From JANLYC01 sp963815445 (GTDB taxonomy: Bacteria; Actinomycetota; Actinomycetes; Propionibacteriales; Nocardioidaceae), in assembly GCA_963815445.1 (NCBI GenBank), contig CAWFGV010000005.1:434001-498000 (forward strand): DNA of 64,000 bases, read 5' to 3'. Below the pieces are notes generated by a model. It was not told where the DNA came from, searched no databases, and worked only from the letters and a program-made list of their open reading frames with translations. The position numbers and the translations under genes were made by a program. This document shows positions 51,973-60,473 of the stretch, one piece after another. How positions within the stretch are numbered: position 1 is the stretch's first letter; each line of letters starts with the position of its first letter.

Positions 51973-53580
51973 ATGACTTCGTTGCTGCGTCATCGCCGAA
52001 CCCGGGCGGCCATCGCCGCCTTTGCCACCTCCGCCTTAGCCCTCGGTACGGCCGCGGCCCTGCTGGGCGCCGAGTCGAGCACCGCGTCCAGCCACCGTGA
52101 GGCTCCGTTACTCCTCTCCGACCCACAGGTCGACAACACGGACGTGTACGCGTTCGTCAGCCCGGACCGTCAAGGGACTGTCACCCTGGTGGCGAACTGG
52201 ATTCCGTTCGAGGATCCGGCCGGTGGTCCGAACTTCTACCCGTTCGCGACCCAGGACGGAGCTCGCTACAACATCAACATCGACAACAACGGCGACGCCA
52301 AGCCTGACGTCACGTACCGCTGGACGTTCCGGTCCAGCTACCGGAACACGAACACGTTCCTGTACAACACTGGTCCGGTCACCAGTCTCGGTGACAAGGA
52401 CCTCAACTTCCGGCAGCACTACACGCTCACCAAGATCAGCTGGAACAAGAGCAAGAGCCACCGATACTCCACGTTGATCAAGAACGGGCGGGTTGCACCG
52501 TCGAACGTCGGTGCGGCGTCCATGCCGAACTACACGTCCTTGAGCGACGCGGCCGTCACTCATTTCGCCAGCGGGAACCATCGCTCGTTCGCCGGCCAGG
52601 CCGACGACCCGTTCTTCCTCGACCTGCGCGTGTTCGACCTGCTGTACGGGGCGAACCTGAGCGAGACCGGCAACGACACGTTGTCGGGCTACAACGTCAA
52701 CACGATCGCTCTGCAGGTGCCCAAGGGTGACCTCACCCGGGGCAACGACCCGACCATCGGCATCTGGAGCACGACGGATCGTCGCAGCGTCAAGGTGACG
52801 AACCCCGGCAGCCAGTCGTACAAGGGCAAGTTCGTCCAGGTCTCCCGGCTCGGCAACCCGCTCGTGAACGAGGTCGTGATCCCGGTGGGGCTCAAGGACG
52901 CGTTCAACTCGCTGAAGCCCCAGGACGACGCGAGCGTCAAGCCCGCCGTCAACAAGGTGCTTCGTCCCGAGGTACCCAAGCTGATCGAGTCCATCTACGG
53001 CATCAAGGCACCCAAGGAGCCGCGGGACGACCTGTTCAGCGTCTTCTTGACCGGCGTCAAGGGCCTGAACATGCCCAAGGGCAAGGTGCAGCCTGCTGAG
53101 CTGCTGCGTCTGAACACGTCGATCAAGCCCAGCTCGAAGCCGAACCGGCTCGGCGTCCTCGCCGGCGACACCGCGGGCTTCCCGAACGGTCGCCGGCTGG
53201 CTGACGACGTCGTCGACATCGAGCTGCAGGCGCTCGAGGGCGCTGTCCGAACCGGCACGCTGGTTCCGGGGCTGACCGATGGTGTCGACACGAACGACCT
53301 CGCGTTCAGGCCGCACTTCCCGTATGTCGCGGTCGCGCACTCGGGATCCGACACCAGCCCGGGCACGCCCAAGGCGGGGACGAGCCAGTCCGCGTTCACT
53401 GCGGCACCGGACCGTGCCCAGCTGGCCGACTCGACACAGCTGGCACCGGTCACGGCGTCAGTGTCGTCGACGGAGGCGCCACTCGCGCTGATCGTCGCCA
53501 CCTTGGGCCTCGGCCTGGGCGGTCTCGGCGTGGTTCTGGTTCGCCAGGGTCGCCGTCGCGGCGCAGTCAGCACCGTTTGA
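51973..53580 (+). CDS. DUF4331 secreted, membrane-anchored protein
   Basis: The 535-residue protein has a signal peptide (AAIAAFATSALALGTAAALL), then the family start ASSHREAPLLLSDPQVDNTD, VYAFVSPDRQGTVTLVANWI and PFEDPAGGPNFYPF. It contains NIDNNGDAKPDVTYRW, a calcium-type Asp/Asn loop. A C-terminal helix (LALIVATLGLGLGGLGVVLV) ends in RQGRRRG. The ATG at 51973 follows AAGGAAGG. DUF4331 has no assigned function to my knowledge. It heads a cassette with a TPR protein and a nickel/cobalt transporter-like protein. Confidence 0.87.
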   Translation: MTSLLRHRRTRAAIAAFATSALALGTAAALLGAESSTASSHREAPLLLSDPQVDNTDVYAFVSPDRQGTVTLVANWIPFEDPAGGPNFYPFATQDGARYNINIDNNGDAKPDVTYRWTFRSSYRNTNTFLYNTGPVTSLGDKDLNFRQHYTLTKISWNKSKSHRYSTLIKNGRVAPSNVGAASMPNYTSLSDAAVTHFASGNHRSFAGQADDPFFLDLRVFDLLYGANLSETGNDTLSGYNVNTIALQVPKGDLTRGNDPTIGIWSTTDRRSVKVTNPGSQSYKGKFVQVSRLGNPLVNEVVIPVGLKDAFNSLKPQDDASVKPAVNKVLRPEVPKLIESIYGIKAPKEPRDDLFSVFLTGVKGLNMPKGKVQPAELLRLNTSIKPSSKPNRLGVLAGDTAGFPNGRRLADDVVDIELQALEGAVRTGTLVPGLTDGVDTNDLAFRPHFPYVAVAHSGSDTSPGTPKAGTSQSAFTAAPDRAQLADSTQLAPVTASVSSTEAPLALIVATLGLGLGGLGVVLVRQGRRRGAVSTV

Positions 53581-53590
53581 ACAACCCCGG

Positions 53591-53624
53591 CGGTGCGGCC
53601 CGTTCCCTGAGCGCGGCCGCACCG
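53591..53624 (+). terminator. Strong hairpin after DUF4331
   Basis: CGGTGCGGCC and GGCCGCACCG form a perfect 10-bp stem with a 14-nt loop, 10 nt after the stop. It may terminate or attenuate transcription before the TPR gene. Confidence 0.5.
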
Positions 53625-53724
53625 ACCGGTCTTCGACCGTGGTGCCGGGACCATCCACCGGCGCCACGGTCGGTACCACCCACACGCTCCTCACGCTCAA
53701 CCTGACCGCTCGGAAAGGCCCGTC

Positions 53725-55056
53725 ATGACAGGATCCCGGTTCCTCCGGCTCGGTCTCGCGGCCGTCTGCCTGAGCGTGCTGCTGGTCCTGGTGTCTGCCG
53801 TGCTGTTCACCAGGTCCGACTCAGCGACACCACAGTCCCTCAGCCGAGGACCTGTCGCGGCCTCTGAGGTCTCCACGTCGGGAGATCTGTCCGCGACGAT
53901 CGCCTCGCTTCAGTCCAGGCTGCAGCGGCTGCCGACGGACTCGGAGTCCTGGGCCGCGCTGGGCGCCGCTTACGTCCAACAGGCCCGCATCACCGGCGAT
54001 CCGAGCTTCTACCCCAAGGCCGCGGGCGTGCTGGCGCGGTCCTTGCAGGAATCGCCGACCGACAACGCCGCTGCACTCACCGGAGAGGCCGCGCTGGCCG
54101 CCGCCCGGCATGACTTCCAGGGTGCCTATCGGCTCACGTCGAAGGCGATGGCCATCAACGCGTTCAACTCCTCGACGATGGCCATCCGGTTCGACGCGCT
54201 GATCGAGCTCGGCCGCTACGACGATGCGCTCCGTGAGCTGAAGCGCTACGCCGGCCTCAAGCCCGGCGTGCCGGTGTACACCCGGGTCTCGTACAACTAC
54301 GAGCTGCACGGCAACCTCGAGGGCGCTCGGTACGCCATGAATCGCGCCCTCGACGTCGCCTACTCGGCCGACGACCGCGCCTTCGCGCTGTTCGAGCTCG
54401 GGGAGCTGGCCTGGAATGCCGGCCGGTTGCGGTCCGCGGCGAGCCTGTATCAGCAGGGCTGGCGAGCAGACCCCAGCTACGTCGCGAACCTCTACGGTCT
54501 CGCCAAGACCGACGCGGGACTCGGGCAGACCGACCGGGCGGTCCGTCGGTACCACGAGGTGATCAACCGGCTCCCGCAGCCTTCGTACCTCATCGAGTTC
54601 GCCGATCTGCTCACCTCGCTCGGGCGAACCACCGAGGCTGCGGCGCAGCGGCGCCTGATCGACGCCCAGCAACGGATCTTCCGTGCCGCCGGCGTCAACC
54701 TCGACCTCGAGCTCGCGTTGTACGACGCGTCGCACGGCCGCCCGACGCGTGCGCTGTCTCAGGCGCGAAAGGCCTGGCAGGAGCGCAAGAGCATCTTCGT
54801 GGAGGACGCCTATGCGTGGGCCCTGCACGTCAACGGCCGCGACCGAGCCGCTCTCCGGCACCTGGACTCGGCGGAGCGGCTGGGCACCCGCAGTGCCCTG
54901 TTCGCGTTTCACCGTGGGGTGGTCGAGCGCTCTCTAGGCCGTCGGGACGAGGCGATCTCGTCACTGCGCAAGGCACTCTCGATCAACCCCGCGTTCAACC
55001 CGATCTTCGCGGCGCAGGCCCGGCAGGCCCTGCAGGCGATGGAGCGAGGGCAGTGA
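53725..55056 (+). CDS. Exported TPR-repeat protein
   Basis: The 443-residue protein has an N-terminal signal anchor (LGLAAVCLSVLLVLVSAVLF) and about eight TPR-type helical repeats: SWAALGAAYVQQARITGD, NLYGLAKTDAGLGQTDRAV and LFAFHRGVVERSLGRRDEAI, SSLRKALSINPAFNP. It is probably an extracytoplasmic scaffold. It lies 1 nt before the transporter-like gene and after DUF4331, the usual company of this cassette. No catalytic motif is seen. Confidence 0.85.
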   Translation: MTGSRFLRLGLAAVCLSVLLVLVSAVLFTRSDSATPQSLSRGPVAASEVSTSGDLSATIASLQSRLQRLPTDSESWAALGAAYVQQARITGDPSFYPKAAGVLARSLQESPTDNAAALTGEAALAAARHDFQGAYRLTSKAMAINAFNSSTMAIRFDALIELGRYDDALRELKRYAGLKPGVPVYTRVSYNYELHGNLEGARYAMNRALDVAYSADDRAFALFELGELAWNAGRLRSAASLYQQGWRADPSYVANLYGLAKTDAGLGQTDRAVRRYHEVINRLPQPSYLIEFADLLTSLGRTTEAAAQRRLIDAQQRIFRAAGVNLDLELALYDASHGRPTRALSQARKAWQERKSIFVEDAYAWALHVNGRDRAALRHLDSAERLGTRSALFAFHRGVVERSLGRRDEAISSLRKALSINPAFNPIFAAQARQALQAMERGQ

Positions 55057-55057
55057 G

Positions 55058-56713
55058 ATGAAGCGTCACTCGGGCAGGTCGCTTCGTCGACGCGCCATGG
55101 TCCTGACGGTGCTGGTGGCGGGTCTGGTGCTCGGACCGGCGTACGCCGCGAGTGCCCACCCGCTCGGCAACTTCACCATCAACCACTTCAACGGTCTCAC
55201 CGTGACGCCGACATCGGTGAGCGACAACGCCGTGATCGACTCGGCAGAGCTGCCCACCATCTCCGACCGCGACACGGTGGACGCCGACGGCAGCGGTGAC
55301 GTCAGCGCCGCAGAGCGTGCGGCATACGCCGTCGATCGGTGCAGCGCACTCGCCGACGAGCTCGTGCTGACCGTCCGCGGCGCGACGACTCCCTGGACCG
55401 TGACGAGGACGAGCTACACCTACCGTCCGGGCGCGGCCGGACTCGAGACCAGCCGGCTCGAGTGCGGCCTGGAGGCGAGTGTCGATCTGGCGTCCGCCGC
55501 CGGGATCACGTTCGACGACCGCTACCTGAGCCAGCGGATCGGCTGGCGCGAGATCACCGCGATCGGTCAGGGTGTCAACCTCGGACAACGCGACGTCGCC
55601 ACGCAGAGCATCTCCGACGAGCTGCGCGCCTACCCGAACAACCTGCTCACCTCACCGCTCGACCAGAGATCGGTGAGCCTCGACGCCGAGCCGGGTGCGG
55701 ACTCCGGGGGGTCAGCCCTCCCGACGGTGTCAGGCGCCGGGCCCTTCTCGTCGATGCTGGCGGGCGTCACGACGCGTCTCGACGGTCTCGTCGGCGGCCA
55801 GCACCTCACGCTCGGCGTGGGCCTGCTCGCGGTGCTCCTGTCGTTGCTGCTCGGAGCCTCGCACGCGGCGTTGCCCGGCCACGGCAAGACGCTGATGGCG
55901 GCGTACATGGTCGGCACGCGCGGGACTCCGCGCGACGCCGTGCTGATCGGCGCCACGGTGACCCTGGCACACACGTCGGGCGTCCTCGTTCTCGGGCTGT
56001 TGTTCAACGCGTCAGCGTCTTTCGCCGGCGAGACCGTGCTCGCGGTCCTGGGCGTCGTCAGTGGGCTGCTCGTCGCCGGTATCGGTGTCACGTTGGTGCG
56101 GGGCGCCTGGCGTCGGCACCGGGTCAGCCGAGTCGACGAGCTCTGGGGGCACGGGCATGGTCACGGGCACGGGCACGGGCACGGGCACGGCCACGGTCAC
56201 ACGCCGACCGACGAGCAGCCACGCGCGCCGGGACACGATGCTCGCGGGTCGACACCACGTGACCACGCCGAGGTCGGCTCCTCGGACACGCTGGTCCTGG
56301 CGGCCGCTCCCGCCCCGAGCGGTGCTCACGTGCACGCGCACACTCACGAACACTCGCGGGACCATGCCAACAGCGATCAGGGGTTCCGCCGGATGACGCT
56401 GGTGGGCATGGGGCTGGCCGGTGGCCTCGTGCCGAGCCCGTCCGCGCTCATCGTGCTGCTCGGCGCGATCGCGCTCGGTCGGACGGTGTTCGGTGTGGCC
56501 CTCGTGCTGGCCTACGGCATCGGCATGGCCGCGACGCTGACGACGATCGGTTACCTGGTTGCCAAGCTGCCGGGGCGCCTGAGCCGGCTGCGCCGGTTCT
56601 CCACCAACCGTTGGCTCTCCCGCCTGGCCACGGCGGGTCCGGTGCTCACCGCATGTCTGGTTCTGGTCGTCGGGCTGGCGCTGGCCTGGCGCAGTGCGAG
56701 CCCGCTGGTCTGA
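55058..56713 (+). CDS. NicO/RcnA-like nickel-cobalt transporter with N-terminal extracellular domain and EF-hand
   Basis: The 551-residue protein begins with a signal peptide and an extracellular domain (HPLGNFTINHFNGLTVTP) holding an EF-hand-like loop, DADGSGDVSAAE, at residues 75-86. From about 245 a membrane domain of six to seven helices carries the NicO motifs LLSLLLGASHAALPGHGKTL and LAHTSGVLVLGLL. A cytoplasmic loop has a run of eight His-Gly pairs and a second His cluster (HVHAHTHEHSRDH), then MGLAGGLVPSPSALIVLLGA and the last helices. The His tracts fit metal buffering. Direction and metal are not proven. ATG follows the TPR stop after one base. Confidence 0.88.
   Translation: MKRHSGRSLRRRAMVLTVLVAGLVLGPAYAASAHPLGNFTINHFNGLTVTPTSVSDNAVIDSAELPTISDRDTVDADGSGDVSAAERAAYAVDRCSALADELVLTVRGATTPWTVTRTSYTYRPGAAGLETSRLECGLEASVDLASAAGITFDDRYLSQRIGWREITAIGQGVNLGQRDVATQSISDELRAYPNNLLTSPLDQRSVSLDAEPGADSGGSALPTVSGAGPFSSMLAGVTTRLDGLVGGQHLTLGVGLLAVLLSLLLGASHAALPGHGKTLMAAYMVGTRGTPRDAVLIGATVTLAHTSGVLVLGLLFNASASFAGETVLAVLGVVSGLLVAGIGVTLVRGAWRRHRVSRVDELWGHGHGHGHGHGHGHGHGHTPTDEQPRAPGHDARGSTPRDHAEVGSSDTLVLAAAPAPSGAHVHAHTHEHSRDHANSDQGFRRMTLVGMGLAGGLVPSPSALIVLLGAIALGRTVFGVALVLAYGIGMAATLTTIGYLVAKLPGRLSRLRRFSTNRWLSRLATAGPVLTACLVLVVGLALAWRSASPLV
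56150..56200 (+). repeat. His-Gly hexanucleotide repeat in transporter gene
   Basis: CACGGG-type hexamers repeat eight times, encoding (HG)8 followed by His. The core four units are identical, so the tract can change length by slippage in whole codon pairs without breaking the frame. Confidence 0.85.
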
Positions 56714-56812
56714 GAGCCGCCGCCGTCGGCGAGGAGGGCAGGTGTCGCGGCGCCCGCGACCTTGGCAGGATGGAACTGACCCGCCGCCCGGGCGGGTCGG
56801 AGGAGGCCGGCC

Positions 56813-58699
56813 ATGAGCGCCTATCGCGACGCGTATGACGCGAGCGTGCAGGACCCCGAAGGGTTCTGGGGGGAGTGCGCCGGTCTCGTCGACTGGTTCA
56901 GCAAACCGTCGATGGTGCTCGACCGCGCGAACCCGCCGTTCTACCGCTGGTTCACCGGTGGCCGGCTCAACACGTGCTACAACGCGCTTGACCGCCATGT
57001 CGTCAAGGGCCGGGGTGACCAGACCGCGCTGATCTACGACAGCGCGGTGACCGGCACCGTCCGACGCTTCACCTACGCCCAGCTGCTGGAAGAGGTGGCC
57101 GCCTTCGCGGGTGGCCTCGCCGGGCTGGGAGTCGGGCCGGGCGACCGCGTCGTCATCTACATGCCGATGATCCCTGAGGCAGTGGTGGCGATGCTCGCCA
57201 GCGCTCGCCTGGGGGCCGTGCACTCGGTGGTTTTCGGCGGTTTCGCCGCGGCGGAGCTGGCCCTCCGGATCGACGACGCGCAACCGACCGTCGTCGTGTC
57301 CGCCTCATGCGGCATCGAACCGTCGCGCGTGGTCGCGTACAAGCCGCTGCTCGACGCGGCACTGGCCATCGCCACCCACCAGCCCGCAGCCGTGGTCGTG
57401 ACCCAACGCGCCGAGCTCGAGGCCGAGCTGGATCCGACACGTGACCTCGACTACGCCGTCGTGCTCAAAGCCGGACGCGATGACCCTGCTCCCTGTGCGG
57501 ACGTGGCGGCCACTGATCCGCTCTACATCCTTTACACCTCTGGCACCACCGGCAAGCCCAAGGGGATCGTGCGCGACAACGGCGGACACGCGGTGGCACT
57601 CACCTGGTCCATGCGCAACATCTATGACGTGTCCGACGGTCAGGTGTGGTGGACCGCCTCCGACGTCGGCTGGGTCGTCGGACACTCCTACATCGTGTAC
57701 GCGCCGCTGTTCGCCGGGGCCACGACCGTTCTCTTCGAGGGCAAGCCGGTGGGCACGCCGGACGCCGGGACGTTCTGGCGAGTGGTCGAGGACCACGGGG
57801 TGCAGGCCCTGTTCACCGCTCCGACGGCGATCCGGGCGATCAAGAAGGAGGACCCCGAGGGCGAGCTGTTGCGTCGTCACGACGTCTCCACCCTGCGGCA
57901 CTTGTTCCTGGCCGGGGAGCGGCTCGATCCGGAGACCTACCACTGGGCGTCCGACCGGCTCGGAATCCCGGTCGTCGACCACTGGTGGCAGACCGAGACC
58001 GGTTGGCCGATCGTGGCGAACCTGCGCGGACTGGAGCCGATGGAGATCAAGCCGGGCTCGCCCACGGTTCCCGTACCGGGGTACGACGTGGTCGTCCTGG
58101 ACGAGTTGGGCGAGGCGGTTCCCGCCGGCACCGAAGGTGCCATCTGCATCCGGTTGCCGCTACCGCCCGGGACCCTCCCCACGCTCTGGAACGACGATGA
58201 CCGGTTCCTGTCGTCGTATCTCAACACTTTCGACGGCTACTACCTCTCAGGGGACGGCGGCTTCATCGACGACGACGGCTACGTGTTCGTGATGGGCCGT
58301 ACCGACGATGTCATCAACGTCGCAGGTCACCGGCTCTCGACAGGGTCGATGGAGGCCGTGCTCGCGGCGCATCCCGATGTGGCCGAGTGCGCCGTCATCG
58401 GTGCGGCGGACGCACTCAAGGGCCAAGTGCCACGAGGCTTCGTGGTGCTCAAGGCGGGTCACGACGTCGACGAGGCCACCTTGGCGGCCGAGCTCATCGC
58501 CTCGGTGCGCGACCGGATCGGACCGGTGGCGGCGTTCAAGGACGTGAGCGTCGTACCAGCCCTCCCGAAGACGAGATCAGGCAAGATCCTGCGCAAGACG
58601 ATGCGCCAGATCGCCGATGGCGACGATCCCGCCGTACCCTCCACGATCGAAGATCCAGGCGTCCTCGAGGTGATGAGACGGACACTTCGCCGTGCCTGA
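56813..58699 (+). CDS. prpE: Propionyl-CoA synthetase (acetyl-CoA synthetase-like)
   Basis: This acyl-adenylate-forming enzyme makes propionyl-CoA from propionate, ATP and CoA. The 628-residue protein has the PrpE/ACSS3-like start FWGECAGLVDWFSKPSMVLD, the P-loop YILYTSGTTGKPKGIVRDNG, the core DHWWQTETGWPIVANL, GDGGFIDDDGYVFVMGRTDD and the catalytic Lys in LPKTRSGKILRKTMR, the usual acetylation site. The N-terminal signature separates it from standard Acs, though short-chain specificity is inferred. A hairpin follows its stop. Confidence 0.9.
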   Translation: MSAYRDAYDASVQDPEGFWGECAGLVDWFSKPSMVLDRANPPFYRWFTGGRLNTCYNALDRHVVKGRGDQTALIYDSAVTGTVRRFTYAQLLEEVAAFAGGLAGLGVGPGDRVVIYMPMIPEAVVAMLASARLGAVHSVVFGGFAAAELALRIDDAQPTVVVSASCGIEPSRVVAYKPLLDAALAIATHQPAAVVVTQRAELEAELDPTRDLDYAVVLKAGRDDPAPCADVAATDPLYILYTSGTTGKPKGIVRDNGGHAVALTWSMRNIYDVSDGQVWWTASDVGWVVGHSYIVYAPLFAGATTVLFEGKPVGTPDAGTFWRVVEDHGVQALFTAPTAIRAIKKEDPEGELLRRHDVSTLRHLFLAGERLDPETYHWASDRLGIPVVDHWWQTETGWPIVANLRGLEPMEIKPGSPTVPVPGYDVVVLDELGEAVPAGTEGAICIRLPLPPGTLPTLWNDDDRFLSSYLNTFDGYYLSGDGGFIDDDGYVFVMGRTDDVINVAGHRLSTGSMEAVLAAHPDVAECAVIGAADALKGQVPRGFVVLKAGHDVDEATLAAELIASVRDRIGPVAAFKDVSVVPALPKTRSGKILRKTMRQIADGDDPAVPSTIEDPGVLEVMRRTLRRA

Positions 58700-58729
58700 G
58701 CTCCACCCGGGTCGATAGCCCGATGGAGC
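58700..58729 (+). terminator. Hairpin terminator candidate after prpE
   Basis: GCTCCA pairs with TGGAGC, with an inner CGGG/CCCG stem, in 30 nt directly behind the prpE stop. Confidence 0.45.
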
Positions 58730-58790
58730 AGGTGTCCAGAGGGCGTCTGAGCTATTGCCCTTGTTGACGCCTGTCTGCTCAGATGGCGGT

Positions 58791-59795
58791 ATGAAGAAGC
58801 TCATCAATGACCCCGCCGACGTCGTCAAGGACGCTTTGCTCGGCATCGAAGCCGCTCACGCTGACCGTGTCCGTGTTGATCACGCGAACAAGATCATCTA
58901 CCGCAAGGACGCTCCCCGACAGGGAAAGGTCGGTCTCATCTCTGGAGGCGGATCCGGGCACGAACCCATGCACGGAGGCTTCGTCGGCCTCGGCATGCTC
59001 GATGCAGCATGCGCCGGTGAGGTGTTCACGTCTCCGGTTCCGGACCAGATGATGGCAGCCACGAAGGGCGTTGACGGAGGAGCCGGCGTCCTGCACATCG
59101 TCAAGAACTACACCGGCGACGTGATGAACTTCGAGATGGCCGCGGAGATGGCCGAAGCCGAAGCCGGCACCGAAGTCAAGGCCGTGGTCACCGACGACGA
59201 CGTCGCCGTCCAGGACAGCCTCTACACCGCCGGGCGCCGCGGAGTCGGCGTGACGGTGCTGCTCGAGAAGCTCGTCGGCGCGGCCGCCGAAGAGGGTCGT
59301 TCGCTGGCCGAGGTTGCCGACCTGGCGAAGAAGATCAACGACAGCGGCCGCAGCATGGGGATGGCGTTGACGTCGTGCACGGTCCCCGCAGCCGGCAAAC
59401 CGACGTTCGACCTCGCCGACAACGAGATGGAGGTCGGCATCGGCATTCACGGTGAGCCCGGGCGCAAACGGATGCCGCTCGCTTCCGCCAAGGACATCGC
59501 TGCGCTCCTCGTCGACCCGATCGTCGGAGACCTGCCGTACGGGCAGGGCGACTCGGTGATCGCGTTCGTCAACGGCATGGGTGGCACCCCGCTCATCGAG
59601 CTCTATGTCATGTACAACGAGGTCAACCAGCTGCTCAGCAAGGCCGGCATCACGGTCGCGCGGTCGCTCGTGGGCGACTACATCACCTCGCTGGAGATGG
59701 CCGGTTGTTCCGTCACGTTGCTCAAGGTCGACGACGAGCTCGTGCGCCTGTGGGATGCGCCGGTCAACACGCCCGGTCTGCGCTGGGGCGCGTGA
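58791..59795 (+). CDS. dhaK: Dihydroxyacetone kinase subunit DhaK
   Basis: DhaK binds dihydroxyacetone covalently. The 334-residue protein has the substrate pocket LISGGGSGHEPMHGGFVG and the binding His220 in GIGIHGEPGRKRMP. Other family tracts are IVKNYTGDVMNFEMAAEMA and VNGMGGTPLIELYVMYNEV. The ATG at 58791 gives the standard N-terminus MKKLINDPADVVKDAL. It is 2 nt before dhaL, and the third subunit follows, so this is a PTS-dependent system rather than an ATP-dependent one. Confidence 0.96.
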   Translation: MKKLINDPADVVKDALLGIEAAHADRVRVDHANKIIYRKDAPRQGKVGLISGGGSGHEPMHGGFVGLGMLDAACAGEVFTSPVPDQMMAATKGVDGGAGVLHIVKNYTGDVMNFEMAAEMAEAEAGTEVKAVVTDDDVAVQDSLYTAGRRGVGVTVLLEKLVGAAAEEGRSLAEVADLAKKINDSGRSMGMALTSCTVPAAGKPTFDLADNEMEVGIGIHGEPGRKRMPLASAKDIAALLVDPIVGDLPYGQGDSVIAFVNGMGGTPLIELYVMYNEVNQLLSKAGITVARSLVGDYITSLEMAGCSVTLLKVDDELVRLWDAPVNTPGLRWGA

Positions 59796-59797
59796 GC

Positions 59798-60427
59798 ATG
59801 GGGTTGTCCGTTGACGACCTGAGCTCCTGGGTACGGGCGTTCGCCGACGTCGTCCACGAGAACGCCGCCATGCTGACCGAGCTCGACGCGGCCATCGGCG
59901 ATGCCGACCATGGCAGCAACATGGATCGTGGCATGAAAGCGGCCGCGGCGGCACTGGACGACGGCTCGTTCGACACGGCCGACGCGCTGCTCAAGAAGGT
60001 CGGCATGACCTTGGTGAGCACGGTCGGCGGAGCGAGTGGCCCGTTGTACGGCACGTTCTTCCTGCGCTGCGGAACTGCACTCACGGGCGTCGACGACATC
60101 GATGCCGCCGCCTTCGGAGCCGCGTTGCGCGCCGGGGTCGAGGGACTCGTGGCAAGGGGGAAGCCTGAGCTCGGCGACAAGACGATGTACGACGCATGGG
60201 CTCCTACGCTCGAGGCGTACGACGCTGCGGTTTCCGGCGGGTCGTCGTTGGCCGAGGCCCTGCGTGCGGCCGCGGACGCGGCTGCGCAGGGTCGCGATGC
60301 GACGACCCCGATGGTGGCGCGCAAGGGGCGTGCGAGCTATCTGGGGGAGCGCAGCGCCGGACATCAGGACCCGGGTGCGACGAGCACGACCCTGCTCGTG
60401 GAGGCTGCCGCCAGCACGCTCGGATGA
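59798..60427 (+). CDS. dhaL: Dihydroxyacetone kinase subunit DhaL
   Basis: DhaL holds ADP/ATP as a cofactor and transfers phosphate to dihydroxyacetone on DhaK. The 209-residue protein has the metal and nucleotide residues in TELDAAIGDADHGSNMDRGM, STVGGASGPLYGTFFL, RGKPELGDKTMYDAWAP and a C-terminal RASYLGERSAGHQDPGA. A GTG at 59792, overlapping the dhaK stop as GTGA, is an alternative start. Confidence 0.95.
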   Translation: MGLSVDDLSSWVRAFADVVHENAAMLTELDAAIGDADHGSNMDRGMKAAAAALDDGSFDTADALLKKVGMTLVSTVGGASGPLYGTFFLRCGTALTGVDDIDAAAFGAALRAGVEGLVARGKPELGDKTMYDAWAPTLEAYDAAVSGGSSLAEALRAAADAAAQGRDATTPMVARKGRASYLGERSAGHQDPGATSTTLLVEAAASTLG

Positions 60428-60473
60428 GGAGGGCCCAGGTGGTCAGCCGAGCCTTGCCGCGTGGTGGTCGCCG

